DNA of 64,000 nt from Sialis fuliginosa (taxonomy: Eukaryota > Arthropoda > Insecta > Megaloptera > Sialidae): positions 5,615,001-5,679,000 of the forward strand of contig OY540817.1 in NCBI GenBank assembly GCA_961205875.1, given 5' to 3'. Positions 1 to 12,300 of the stretch are shown one piece after another. Position numbers and translations under genes: made by a program. Within the stretch, counting starts at the first letter, position 1; each line of letters begins with the position of its first letter. Below the pieces are notes generated by a model. That model did no database searches and had not been told where the DNA came from. It worked only from the letters and a program-made list of their open reading frames with translations.

Positions 1-158
1 TCGTGTTTTGTTTTTCTATATTGATATCGATATATTAAATGTCATTTTGACGTTTTAAATGTCATTTTGACATTTGCATAAATTTAGATTTAGATTGAAA
101 TTGTCAAAAAATTAAAAATATATGAAAAATTATTCAGGTACGTTTTAAAAAAAATTTC

Positions 159-1556
159 GGTAAGTACGGAGAATAGGGGTACAAGCTGTCACAAATGTCA
201 AAAAGTAGGTGTTGGTATGTTAGAATGAAGTAGAATTTGTGCTGTATCTATAGTAACGTGTAAACTAGTGTTTTTTTTATCCAATTTTGACATATCGCTA
301 TTTAATATATTATCTGTATAATGATGTTTTTCACTTGACATAATATTTTATTATTACAGGTACATCTACTATATCAAATCAATGATAAATGATAATGAGG
401 TTTTTTACTTGACAAAATATTTTACTATTACAGGTTTATCTACTATATCAAATTAACGACATGTCAAAAATGTATGTCTGTGATAATAGAAAAATCATAA
501 ACTCACTGTATTTTTCTTCTTTAGTATCACCATATATTACACAACACAACATTATTATTACAAGATCTTCTATACAATTAATTTTGAATTATTAATTGTT
601 AGTAAATATTTAACAAAAACACACTTAAGGAAAATATAACTAAAATTTGTGATCTCATTTATTTGTTTGTTTGCCAATACCCACCTACTTTGTTATTATG
701 TGAAAACAATTAAATATTTATATGAATCTATAATTTAACTCATATATAAATCCTTACAAAAGAACATCAATATTTAATATACTAAAGACAATATAGTACA
801 TAACATTACTACATTTTCGCTGACGCGAAAATGTTTTAATTTGATATAATAAAAAGTAACGCATATTTTTTAAACTATAGTTTATAAGCCCCACATTCAA
901 GAAATCCTTACAAAAGAACATCAATATTTAATATACTAAAGACAATATAGTACATAACATTACTACATTTTCGCTGACGCGAAAATGTTTTAATTTGATA
1001 TAATAAAAAGTAACGCATATTTTTTAAACTATAGTTTATAAGCCCCACATTCAAGAAATCTATACAAAAGAACATCAATATTCAATATACTAAAGACAAT
1101 ATAGTACATAACATTACTACATTTTCGCTGACGCGAAAATGTTTTAATTTGATATAATAAAAAGTAACGCATATTTTTAAAAAAAGGAACTATCCAGCCG
1201 ACAACAATCAGCAATCACCATCATCATCATTCTGTTATTTAATAATTTTGACATTCTTCATAATTTTGTTAACTTTAAAAATAAATAAACATGTACGTTA
1301 TTAATGTTATTTATGATTTTAATTTCTATAATATAATTAAATTAAACAAATTAAAAATACTTATTTTCAACATTTTATGAATTTAATTAAAAAATTATTT
1401 GAATTACATACATATATATCAATAAACGTCAAATTACAATTGTGAACAAATGAATCTGGTCTCACATGATATCAACTTTATTCTATGTAACTATGTAAGT
1501 GATTTTTGAGTATTTTTGACAGTTGTGAAAGCTTGTACCCCTATTCTCCGTATCAA
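159..1556. mobile_element. 1.4-kb nonautonomous TIR element inserted in element A
   Basis: The left end reads GGTAAGTACGGAGAATAGGG and the reverse complement of the right end reads GGTTGATACGGAGAATAGGG. The terminal repeats therefore agree over about 29 bp apart from three bases. The flanks AAAATTTC (151-158 and 1557-1564) form an 8-bp target duplication, or 9 bp if the following G is counted. The host element reads continuously across the insertion, which confirms the boundaries. It has no coding capacity. An 8-9 bp duplication fits hAT, P or Mutator-type elements, but the GGT terminus is not the usual hAT CAG. Confidence 0.7.
751..1180. repeat. 154-bp tandem repeat, about 2.8 copies
   Basis: The phrase TACAAAAGAACATCAATATT recurs at 755 and 909, and at 1063 with one change, giving a period of exactly 154 bp. 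Each unit contains a perfect hairpin: CATTTTCGC, loop TGAC, GCGAAAATG. The array is internal to the 1.4-kb inserted element. Confidence 0.9.
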
Positions 1557-1724
1557 CCAAAATTTCGAAATAATGTTTTATAGTAAAATTGTATAAAAAT
1601 TAAATGGTTAACCAATTCCAGGCAATTTATATAAACACTATCAGTTTTTATTTAAATTGTTGAATAATTAACTACCTTTGGTGAATTTAACACGAGGAAG
1701 CACTGTGCATTTACTTGGCAGATG

Positions 1725-3299
1725 TTTTTACTTCCATGTTCAGAATGAAATGGAAGTATTGTAATACCATCGAAAAATCGTGTCCGAGATAATGACAGAT
1801 TCTGAATGTACTAACTTCAAACCTTAAAGAAAAGTTAATTTTCGCATGGTGGCTGTGCGTGTGTCTGTGCGGATGTAGAATTTTCTTTCGTTCACGATAA
1901 CTACTGTAAAAATACACCGATCTGAATTATTTTTGAAGAAATTATTTGTCTCAGTGAGTACTCCAGACCTATTGATGTTGGTGCTAATCGGATTAGGGGT
2001 TTTGGAAATATTCGATATTTTGTAACTCGTCTGAAAAGTGAACATTGCGAGTATTATCTTACTAATTTTGATAAGACTTGGTACATTGTAGTTCAACTGA
2101 ACCTAAGGGACATTTATTATTTGTACATGCCTAAACAGCCATTGAAGGGGTGAAAAACACCCTCAAAATTTGAATTTTAAATACTAATTAATACGTCAGT
2201 AATATATTATATGGAAACAAATGCAACTAAATTCAAATTGTCAAATTAGTTGTTCTACGAATGTGTATTATGTTTTTGACATTAGGACATTAGATTATAT
2301 TTATATACAAATGACAATAACTGCTGCAGCCGTCGTAAGTATACATATATGTTTTTTATGTATTACGAAATATGGAAGTCATGTATGGTTCTCCATACCG
2401 ATATTTTTGGTATGCGCCAGTAAGTCTAGAAATAAGTTTTTGTGAAGAAACTTATAGAAAACTAAAAAATTCCTTCGACTTTTCCATCCATCTTTAATAT
2501 TTTATAAACTACGTACGCATGTCAGGGGGAGAGTGGGGGTTTAACATAAAAAAATGTGACGTCACTTTACATTTAATTTTTTTTAAATCAAAATTAGCAA
2601 AGTATGAGATGTAAATATGAGAGAGAGAGAAGGTGGGTGGGGCGTGAATTTGTGACGTAATATTAGAGAGGGAATTTTAAGCTTACGAATAGTGAAAATC
2701 CCATCAAAGTCGATTTACTAGTTTTCGGAAAAAAAACACATATTCAAAAAAAATATCAAAATTATATATAAACTCAAAAAAATTATTTATTTAAGTACTT
2801 ATATTTTAATTATACTAAACAAATATTTTAAATTATAATTAGTTGAACATATTTATTATCAAAAAGCGTAAAACGATATACATGCATATTAAATATATTT
2901 ATTACTATATTATGTTGTTTTTAATTTTTAACGTTATAATTTCATTTGCATATTTAATAATAACAATGAAAAAATTTTGTTCAAGGGTAATGAGAACTTT
3001 CGTAATTAGTACCGTCAGTTATGAAAAGTGACTTTTTTTGCTCTTCAAATAATTTCAGTGCAGAAAAAATATGTATTAATTATAATTAATACGCTTAAAG
3101 CTATTCACGGGCCCCAGCGCCAGAACTTCTGACGAGTCCCCTTTAATTCCGTTAATACATTTTTTGAGATTAAGTATATTTATTTCTAATTTTTTTCCAT
3201 GCCCACTAATTTCCAGGCTTGAGGTTTCAATTAAAACATTGTGAATTTTATTTTGAAAAATAAGCTTCCACATTCATTACAGAATTCTAACCGTCTATC
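1725..3299. other. Intergenic sequence with no recognisable gene
   Basis: AT-rich sequence with no coding segment I can support. A GA-rich, GTGACGTCA/GTGACGTAA-containing stretch at about 2520-2690 looks like the edge of an unclassified repeat. The short open frames here have no recognisable protein content. Confidence 0.5.
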
Positions 3300-3414
3300 A
3301 CAATGATCTCCAAACTTTTTTGATCGCGTACCCCTGATACGAAAATAATTATACCCCCTATGATATAATACACATAAAGTATTTTGCAGCAAAACTTTGC
3401 GTACCCCACTTTGG

Positions 3415-4207
3415 CAGGGTTCGAAAAAAAAACGTTTTTTATTTAAAAAAAAAAACCCAGCCCACTGGATTTTATTGAGTTTTATAACCGACTTTTTTTA
3501 GGTTTTATTGTTTTTTTTTTTTTAATTATACATGTGTATAAAATATATATTTTTTACAAAGAAAAAGTGTACTAAGAGCAAGGTTTACTGTTTTGTGATT
3601 GACGGGCTTCTTTTTTGTAATTCTCATGAACTCATGTTACTAACAAAACAAGTAACTCTTTATTAAATAAATTTAATTACCAAAGTCCGCAAATATAGTT
3701 TGTTTTTTTAAATTATAGCCTTTTATTCTGTTTATGTTTTTTCTCCAGTAATGGATAAAGTAAAACCAGTAATGAGCACGCAATGATGTACACTTGCTAA
3801 TGATTACAAAATGATAATTACTACGACACAAAAGATATAAAAGAAAGAATCGTCTTTGAAACAGTGTAATTATACTATAATTAGTTTAAATGTCCACCAT
3901 TTTGACACCTATTGGCCGATTGTCATCAAATCACGCTGTAAGATAGTTAAATATATATAGATTAATATTCAGAAATGGTAGTAATCTGATTAATACATTG
4001 AATTTAAAAATAGCCATTACTGGGGTCATATCCAAGACTGCTGCCAGTACCTTACGTCTAGAATGATTATAATACAATTATTTCCTTATATAATACAATT
4101 ATTTCCTCATAAAATAAAATATTTCTTTTAAATATATCATTAAATAATCACTTTAAAAAAAACCCACGCTGGTTTTTTTTGGATTCCCCAGTGAGAAGCC
4201 AACCCTG
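3415..4207. mobile_element. hAT-type nonautonomous element with near-perfect 8-bp TSD
   Basis: It starts CAGGGTTCG and ends CCAACCCTG. The flanks CACTTTGG (3407-3414) and CACTTTTG (4208-4215) match at 7 of 8 bases. Typical hAT features are the CAG terminus and 8-bp duplication. No transposase frame is present. It carries a copy of another repeat family (3550-4056) inside. Confidence 0.7.
3550..4056 (+). repeat. Dispersed repeat R, copy 1
   Basis: Shares long near-identical stretches with 53933-55040 and 63862-64000 (+) and with 44462-44860 (reverse). Landmarks are GGGCTTCTTTTTTGTAATT, CATGAACTCATGTTACTAA and, near the end, CCAAGACTGCTGCCAGTACC. The 53.9-kb copy shows that the family has terminal inverted repeats (AAGGTACTGGC... 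against its reverse complement), so it is probably a DNA transposon without coding capacity. Confidence 0.65.
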
Positions 4208-4541
4208 CACTTTTGAGACCACTGCACTGGTCAATGTGGTCAATTAGATACATACATAATGGAGGCCACATACGCTACGAGAAATCGCTACGATGGCACT
4301 GACTGTACAGTTCCAACGGCACAGTTAAACGTAAATTCATACTGTCTACACATGTTACTACAAAACTGTACAGTTATTCATTTAAAAGTCAAAATTTTTA
4401 AAAAGTTGACACTGAAAACTACCCAAAAATTTTATAGTTTTTATATGAACAAAATCAAATCCGACCACCTATTTAAAGTTACAGCGATTTTTTTTCTAAG
4501 TTTTTTAAAGGTGACACTGAAAACTATCCAAAAATTTTATA

Positions 4542-5309
4542 TTGCTTCCTCGCAATATCGAAGATACGAGAAGCTTTGTGATCGTTTTGAGACAAAAAAA
4601 ATGTTCTCCGATTTCAAAATTTTAAATTGATCTACCCGTTTCACGTCAAGACAAACACTTTTCGTTCCGTGTCTGTCTGTCTGTCCGTGAGTCCGTCTGT
4701 CCCCTGAATCCTTGTCACACGCATTACTCATGAACCACTGAACCGATATTAATGAAACTTGGTCCCATTTCAAAATCATCAAAATTGTGTGTAAGGGGAA
4801 AGGGTGACATCCCAAAATATTTATTTTTTCAAGATATCTCAAGAACCACATATTTTACGTGAAAATTTTATAGAATCTTTTTTGTAGAGCATTAAATTTT
4901 CTATAATATAGATCTACAACGTTTGTTGTAAAATATATATTAAAAATATGTGTCTCATTTTGCTTTAAAAATTCGTCATTTGTTTTTTTAAATTGATATT
5001 TTGGCGTTTTAAATGTCATTTTGACGTTTTAAATGTCATTTTGACGTTTTAAATGTCATTTTGACGTTTGCATAAATTTAGATTTAGATTGAAATTGTCA
5101 AAAAATTTAAAATATACGAAAAAATAACCAGGTGCGTTTTAAGAAAAATTTCGAACTAATATTTTTTAGTTAAATTCTATAAAATTAAATGGTTAACCAA
5201 TTCCAGGCAATTTATCTAAACACTATCGGTTTTTATTTAAATTGTTCAATAATTAACTACCTTTCGTGAATTTAACACGAGGAAGCACTGTGCATTTACT
5301 TGGCAGATG
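4542..5309 (+). mobile_element. Element A copy 2, apparently full length
   Basis: Runs from TTGCTTCCTCGCAATATCG to TTTACTTGGCAGATG. It includes a (GTCT/GTCC)n-rich stretch at about 4665-4700 and the 20-bp minisatellite GTCATTTTGACGTTTTAAAT at about 5000-5065. The reverse copy at 40898-41703 has the same two ends. The frames across it have no recognisable protein. Confidence 0.7.
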
Positions 5310-5432
5310 ATTTTGTATCTTATATTAGATTTTGTTAAAAGTATGTTTATTTGTGTATCTTATAGATTTTTATACGCTGATTTCAAATATGTCGAGCAAA
5401 ATCAAATCCGACCACCCGTTAAAAGCGATTAA

Positions 5433-6011
5433 CACTAGAAAGACGGGAGCAGTCATTTGACGGTAATTTAAATTTCAATATTGAATAATTCAAAAACTAT
5501 TTGACTTACCGTACTGAGACTTTGTGACTTTTATTAATACTAGTAGTTAAATGATACTATGTATCAAAATAATTCACATGTCTTTTCTTTATTGTTTAAA
5601 ATATTGATATACCGACAAAGACGGCGGCGGTCTTTTGACGGTTATGATCTGATAAATGTTTTTAATTGTTGTTGAGAGGGTACAACAATAAATACGTATA
5701 TTTTATCAGTCAAAGGAGTGGTCAGTATAGTTTCGACCGCCTGTAATTGTGGATCGATATTATTGTGAGTAATTTGTGAAAAAATGTCTCGAGGGCTTCG
5801 AGATAACTAAATACTTTCTATTTTGCAAAATATACCCGAAGATGAAATGTAAAAATTGTGTGTGAATATTAAAATTAATCATACATTAAATCTTGTTTTA
5901 TTTCTTTACTTTAAATTTTTTTCGCCACTCATAAAAAAAGATATTTACTAAATTTGTAGTCATTTGACCGGTCACCGTCTTAGGTAGGTAGATTTTCCCG
6001 TCTTTCTAGTG
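5433..6011. mobile_element. piggyBac-like MITE with TTAA duplication
   Basis: Both ends are flanked by TTAA (5429-5432 and 6012-6015). The left terminus CACTAGAAAGACGGGA matches the reverse complement of the right terminus TCCCGTCTTTCTAGTG, apart from one base near the inner edge. TTAA targets and a C-CTAGAAAGA terminus are characteristic of the piggyBac superfamily. At 579 bp it encodes no transposase. The motif CTTTTGACGGT or a close variant recurs sub-terminally. Confidence 0.85.
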
Positions 6012-6175
6012 TTAAATTGCACCGTTTTCTTCGATAACGATTTATCAATTCAAATTTTGCTACTGCTTCGTTCAAGAAAATCGTACAAAACTGTACAGTT
6101 TCTCATACACACGTTACGATTTATCGTTGCAGTTCGAATTGTACAATGAGATCGTAGCGTGTGTGGCCTCCTTTA

Positions 6176-6362
6176 CGTGGCCTACTCTTGCGATGAACAG
6201 AGTATAGCGACGATAGAGGGAGTTGTACAACGCACACTTGATGCATGTGAAGCGTCAACGCATACTTCATACAACTCTGGCCAGTTTGAGAGTCGTGCTG
6301 CTGGAGAAAAGACATAATAGAACGAAGTGCGTGAACAAGACGGGCACTAATCAACGTTAAAT
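6176..6362 (+). promoter_or_regulatory. Probable promoter-proximal region and 5' UTR of gene 1
   Basis: This stretch is visibly less AT-rich than its surroundings and lies between the end of a TIR element and the start codon. A TATA-like AGAGTATAGCG occurs near 6200 and a pyrimidine-rich CATACTTCATAC near 6260, but the transcription start cannot be placed. A reverse-strand open frame here is not supported as a gene. Confidence 0.4.
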
Positions 6363-6386
6363 ATGAAGTGGTTTACGTTAATTGCG
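6363..6386 (+). CDS. Gene 1 coding exon 1 (8 codons)
   Basis: ATG followed by KWFTLIA, then a consensus donor GTAAGC at 6387. The phase is 0. Joined to exon 2 it completes a perfect hydrophobic signal sequence, which is the main argument for pairing exons 29 kb apart. The nearest in-frame alternative is a start inside exon 2, which lacks an upstream ATG with a good leader. Confidence 0.75.
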
Positions 6387-9300
6387 GTAAGCGTTCTAAA
6401 TACTTTTTTTTGTATTTTGTCGTATACTCTCGATTTAGAATTTTGTTTAAAATGTTTCGACACGTTGTATACATGTTTTTTTTACTTAGTACATTTTTTA
6501 CTCTTCTATACTGCCATATATTTATAATATAATAATATTTGAAATTTCTATTATATAAAGTTTTTTATTTTGAAAAAAATTTCATGATGTCTGTATGTCT
6601 GTCTGTAGACCTAAAAAAAGCACTTAAACATAAAAGGCTTAAAGGAAAAAACATATTTTTTTAACCGGAAATGATGATTACTCTTGTAATTTTTTTAATT
6701 ATTTTTGTAACGGTGTTTTAGAAAAAATTTATGAGGTAGAAGTTGTAAACAATATTATTATCTATGTTCTATTAATTTTTTCTATTATAGAAATAATCAA
6801 TTTTTTAATATTTATTATAAAAATAGTAGAAAACGCCATTTTCTATATTTTATCTTCCATGCATTTTTTTTTCTATCTTTCATAACTTAACCAGATAGAT
6901 ATGTTTTATATAATTAGATACATATTACGTATAAGAAAGTCCCATGGCAGCTTTTTTAAATTTAAATAATAGTCCCAATTAACATTCCATTTATTTAACC
7001 GTCAATACCAACTTAACGATTATTAATAAAATATTTTAATATGAAAACAAATTTTAAAGAGAGTCGAAAATAAATAAATTTATGAGTTTGTGAAATACTT
7101 TTTTACGAATATAAACTTTTTTTGAAGCTGGAACTGAATATGTAAATATTTATTAAAACATATACATTTGTTTATTTTTGTATATGGAGAAATAAAATCA
7201 ATAAATATCTGAAAACGAATCGATATCGTTGTTTTGAATTTTTTATATTTTTATTTTTACTTCGAATTCATTGTTTTGCGAATTTGTTTTTAAATTTAAA
7301 TTAAACATTCGAAAATACTAAGATAAACGAAAAAACTTATGATATCAGATTTACATCAAGCTGACAAACGATATTTTCAAAATTATTTACGTATAGACTT
7401 CAAACTTTAATATGCTTTTTTTTAGCTACACATATGTATTCTATTGATTTTCAACAATTTTGACTCTATTATCTAAATATCAAATAACTTCATGAGAAAA
7501 AATCGGAGATAAAAAATAAAATAAAAATTTTGAAGCTGAAACTACACGCCATCTAACTGCATCAACAGATTTTGTCTATAAAAAAAATTTTAAGCCCGTG
7601 CATCCTAGCAAAATTTTCAAAAAAAAATTGTTTATTTTATAACAACCCCATAATTTTGCAAAAAATTAATCAAATTTTTTGCAAAAAGCATTGGAAAGTA
7701 GAGACCATTTTTACCGTAATTAGTGAGTTTTAAATCTCGCCTTTTTTTCTTTGATACATGAAAAATTAATTTTCATTTAATTTTTATATTCAATTTTTCA
7801 ATTTTAATTGGTAATTATTTTTACGATCAAATAAATTCAAAATATTATCTTTATAATAAAATTAAACCAGTTTTCTTATCAAATATTTAATTTTTTATAA
7901 ATTTCATTAAATATTTTACTAGCTAGCGGTTTTAATAAATAATTATATTGTACGTTTTTATTTGAAAAATCTTACTCACAATCAGTAAATAATTATTTAA
8001 GTACTATGTATGCACTGTAATTTTCTAAGAGAACATGTGTTTCCATCTTTAACTGCAAGAAAGTCATGAACTAGATAGTTTGAAATATGTTTATAATATT
8101 GTTACTTGTTTATTCTACACATAGGCATATGTATTTTTATATTTTGACTGTGATATTTTTATCTTCCCATCAATCAATGCAAGTCGTGGGCGTTAAGATA
8201 ATACTTAATAAACAATGCTTGATATTCTAATTATTATTAACTATTGTTAAATATAACATTTTCAAATCGTAGCTATTATGAAAATTTTATTTATTACCAT
8301 TTCTTTTTGTAATAGGTAATTATAATTTTTACTTTTTTATACATACATGAAATGTACTGTATAATAAAGTATAGTGATTATGAAAAAATTCGAACTCGAT
8401 ATTTTAACGGAATTACACGTATTGAGGGTCCCTGAATCACGTATGACCATTATCTCAATGATGTCTTTGTGTGTGTGAACGCTCTACAGCCAAAACGGTG
8501 AGACTTACAAACATGAAATTTTAAACTTAAGGTTCTTGTATACTCTAGATGTGCACCTCTTTTTTTGAAAACCATCATTAAACCGGAAACGGATGTTTAT
8601 GATGTCAATTTTTAAATTTTTCAAATTATTTTTTAAACGGTACGTATTAGAAAAAAATGTGTTATATACAAGTTATAGAGAATATTATTATCTATAATTT
8701 ATTTCTATTATTTTTTTTAAATAATTTTTTTATTATAATATTTCAAATGATTCATAACAGAGAAGAAATATCTGCTATGAGTCTCATAGGACTTTTTTAT
8801 ACGTATTATAGAGATTAAATAGTGTATGTGTTCGCCATAGGTACCATGGGACTTTCTTATACGTAATACTGATAGTGAACAGTGCGGGTGATTCTAATTA
8901 ATTATTTAAAAAAAATTATTTCAGGCTAAATCATAAATGATGGAAAATAATGAATAGGACATAAATTATAGATAATAATATACTCGACAATTTTTATCAT
9001 TTTATTTTGATTTCTTTCTTATTTCAAAAATAATTAAAAATCTTAAAAATTGGCAATAGTAATTAAGTACGTTCAAAAAAATTCATTTGATACAATATAT
9101 TGTAGAGAATATTATTATCTACAATTTATGCCTCATTCATTTTATTCTATTATATATTTTATTAATTTGTCAGAAATTCTTTTTAATAAAGTAAGAATCA
9201 CGTACACTGTTCACTGTATTACGTATAAGAAAGTCCTGTGACTCCAATGGCAGATATCTTTAGCTTTTTCGTCAAATCCGAAAGATATGGGTAGCTATGT

Positions 9301-12300
9301 GATCATTCCTGAAAACAATTAGGGTTTCAGAGTTAATTAATATTTCACTGACCCTAGTAACGCCGCTGTACCCTGTTTTGTTTATAGATATTAAATTACT
9401 GTCAATCTAAGAATAATTATAATTTATTAACTTATTTTGGTAATGGAAATTTAAGTAATTATTTCATAAATCAATGTTCACGAGGTAAATGACCGAGTCC
9501 ATTTATGCCAGAACTTCAAATTTATTCCTTTATAAAATTTTTCAGTGTTCTAAAATTTGAAGACTTCAGCATTGATCATTGATTATGTTTGAAATTTAAT
9601 TTGTATTGACGATATTTTCCAAATACATACATAGAGAGTAATTATCGCCTTGGGAAATTTTATCGTATACAATAAAAATGGAACGTTTTTCATTTTCAAT
9701 CATATATATATGTATATGATTGTTATTAATTGAATCAACTAACTTTTTGGATTCTTGCCAAAAATGAAATTCAAATGTTTATAATATAAATAAGTCATTT
9801 AGAACAGGGTTGCACACGAGACGAGAGTTAAACATGTCTTATCTGTGGGGAGGGGGGGTCTAATCAAGGATTGTAAAAGCATTTATCTCTTTGCGTGAAG
9901 TAGGTTTAATCCGCCACTGTTTTAGAAAATAAACTGATTTAGGCAGCACAAGACTTTTTTATACATTTTTTTTTTAAATAAATAAAACATTTATATTGGT
10001 TAATTGATGAGATAGAAAAAATGAATAAGGCATAAATTATAGAAAATGATGTTTTCTAAAACATTTATTATAAAATTGGAAATATAATTTTTTTAAACTT
10101 TAAATTCCAAAAAAATAATAGATAATAATATTGCTTCACAAATAAAATTAAAAAATTTATTTCTAGTGCACACCATTTCATAAATAATTCAAAAAATTCG
10201 AAAATTGATAATCGTGAACATCCGTTTCCGATTTGGTGATCGTTTTTTTTTTTTAATAGAAAATAAACATCTACAGTAGGTATACAAGAACTTTAAATTT
10301 AAAATGTATTTGTAAACACCGATTTGGATGTAGAGCGTTCACAGACAGACGTACAGACACACAGACATCATTTATAAAATAGTCGTACATGATTCAGGGA
10401 CCCTAAAATATGAAATTCCGATAAAATCTTGTTTTTTTTTTATAATTGCTATACTTAAAACATAAGTTGTAGTAAAAAATATATAATTTTTGATAAATTC
10501 GTCTAAATTCAAAGACAAAAAATATATTTTGAATACTGATTTAATTAAAACATGGTTCCTATCTGTAATAATTACGTCTCTAAAAAAAAAACGCTATAAA
10601 CAGCCTTGCTGTTTACAATTATATTATATACAATATCTTGTAACATCTATACTTCTTTTCCGGTTTGAGAACACTTCGAAAGGAAATGCATGTGAATAAT
10701 GTTTACATTGCACGAGTGCGAACGAGACTCGCACAGTGGCGTACCATAATTACAGTCGTTTGGGGATCACACACCGTTTTTGACACATTTACAAAATATT
10801 AATAAAATTTTGTTAAACATATTTATGAGAAACAAGTTATATATATTTATGTATTTTATGTTATGTATTGCTCGCAATATCGAAGATACGAGAAGCTATG
10901 TGATCGTTTCAGATTGAGACAAAAAAAAGTTCTCCAATTTCAAAATTTTAAATTGATTTATCCGTTTCACGTCAAGACAAACACTTTTCGTTCCGTGTCT
11001 GTCTGTCTGTCCGTGTGTCCGTCCGTCTGTCCCCTGAATCCTTGTCACACGCATAACTCATGAACCACTGAACTGATATTATTGAAACTTGGTCGGATGG
11101 TTGGGTTTGGTTTGAGGACGGTCCCATTTCCAAATCATCAAAATCGTGTGTAAGGGGAGGGGTGACACCCCAAAATATTTATTTTTTCAAGATATCTCAA
11201 GAACGACACATGTTACGAGAAAATTCTATAGAATATTTTTTGTAGAGCATTAAATTTCCTTTAACAAAGAAATTAATTTTTGTGTATCATTTTGTTTATT
11301 TAATGTATATATTAGTGAAAACTGGAATAAAATCCGTTCAGTAGTTACTGAGAAAATTGTGTACAGACAAACAGACGCAGACATAGATTACATATATTTT
11401 TATTATTTTTGTTTATACCCTACTTGATTTTATTTGTAAAGTTGACTCTTCAAAATTCAAGTCTAATTATTTATTTTAATTATACATAATTATCTTTAAT
11501 TTGACGCTACTGCATTTACAAAATAAGTCTATTGTTTTGACTGATTATTACGTGTTATTTAAGATGTTCTTTTTGTTCTTATTTGAACTTGACATAATTA
11601 TTAAAACGCTATATGAATGTATGAATCATAGAATAATAACTATGAATGAATATAAAGTTTTATGAATATTTATGTGTATATGGTTTAAATTAAATAATAA
11701 CTCGTAAAGAAAATAAACTTGTACCTGTTACATTTATGTAAAGATTTAATTAGGTATTTAATTTAGCAACAACTGGATATGTATTGTATCCAATAAATGT
11801 TCCAAATAATTGAAAATTATATGACTTAACATATATTATATTTTCAATTGTAAGTGAAATATCAAAGCGCAATTTAAAAAATAGTATTACAAAAGTTACG
11901 ACGATTTTTGTGAAATGTACATTTTTTAATATCACTGAGGAAATTACAGGCTGAATAGTGTGTGGAAGTTCGATAGCTCGTATACCATAACAAATAAAAA
12001 AAAATCTTTCTAGTGCAGATGTAAACTGTGGGTAAATAAATGCACATATATATAGAAATTATTTTCAAATATACAGGGTGCTACAAAAAAATGTGGCACG
12101 CAAAAGGTAATTTTTTTTAAATGGAATGCCCTGAATATTTTTGCATATTTAACACTTCTCTTGGGATGTTTATTCATATCTAAAATATTAGCCCAATCTG
12201 ATGTCCGGTTTTGATGTAATAATATTTTTTTCAAAAAGTTTGTCTTTTACATTACTCCATTTAAAAATTCACCACTTCCACTGCCGCAGCTTTGAAGACA

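Larger units (their letters stand above)
1..1724 (+). mobile_element. Element A copy 1, 5'-truncated by the window and split by an insertion
   Basis: Positions 1-158 and 1557-1724 are the two halves of a dispersed element also seen at 4542-5309 and, reversed, at 40898-41703. The halves carry the 20-bp minisatellite GTCATTTTGACGTTTTAAAT and the conserved end that finishes TTTACTTGGCAGATG. A separate 1.4-kb element sits between them. No transposase remnant is visible. The class is unresolved because I could not establish terminal inverted repeats or a target duplication. Confidence 0.6.
3300..4232. mobile_element. hAT-like element interrupted by a second hAT
   Basis: CAATGATCTCCAAACTTTTT at the left and TTTTGAGACCACTGCACTGG at the right resemble the two ends of a hAT element with TIR CAGTGGTCTC. 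The sequence between 3415 and 4207 is a later insertion. No clean outer target duplication is visible, so this is a degraded copy. Confidence 0.45.
4258..6175. mobile_element. TIR element ending about 190 bp upstream of gene 1, with two nested insertions
   Basis: The left end TGGAGGCCACATACGCTACG is mirrored at the right by CGTAGCGTGTGTGGCCTCC, and the sub-terminal ACTGTACAGTT motifs also pair. Inside lie an element A copy (4542-5309) and a piggyBac-like element (5433-6011). A direct repeat AAATCAAATCCGACCACC occurs on both sides of the element A copy (near 4452 and 5401). No confident target duplication was found, so the class is open. Confidence 0.55.

Noticed and set aside
4259..4851. Open frames on both strands at 4.3-4.9 kb
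   Set aside because: They lie in the outer TIR element and element A, whose other copies do not keep the frames open.
6121..6354. Reverse-strand 77-codon frame upstream of gene 1
   Set aside because: It overlaps the TIR-element end and the probable 5' UTR, and its composition and residues match no family I know.
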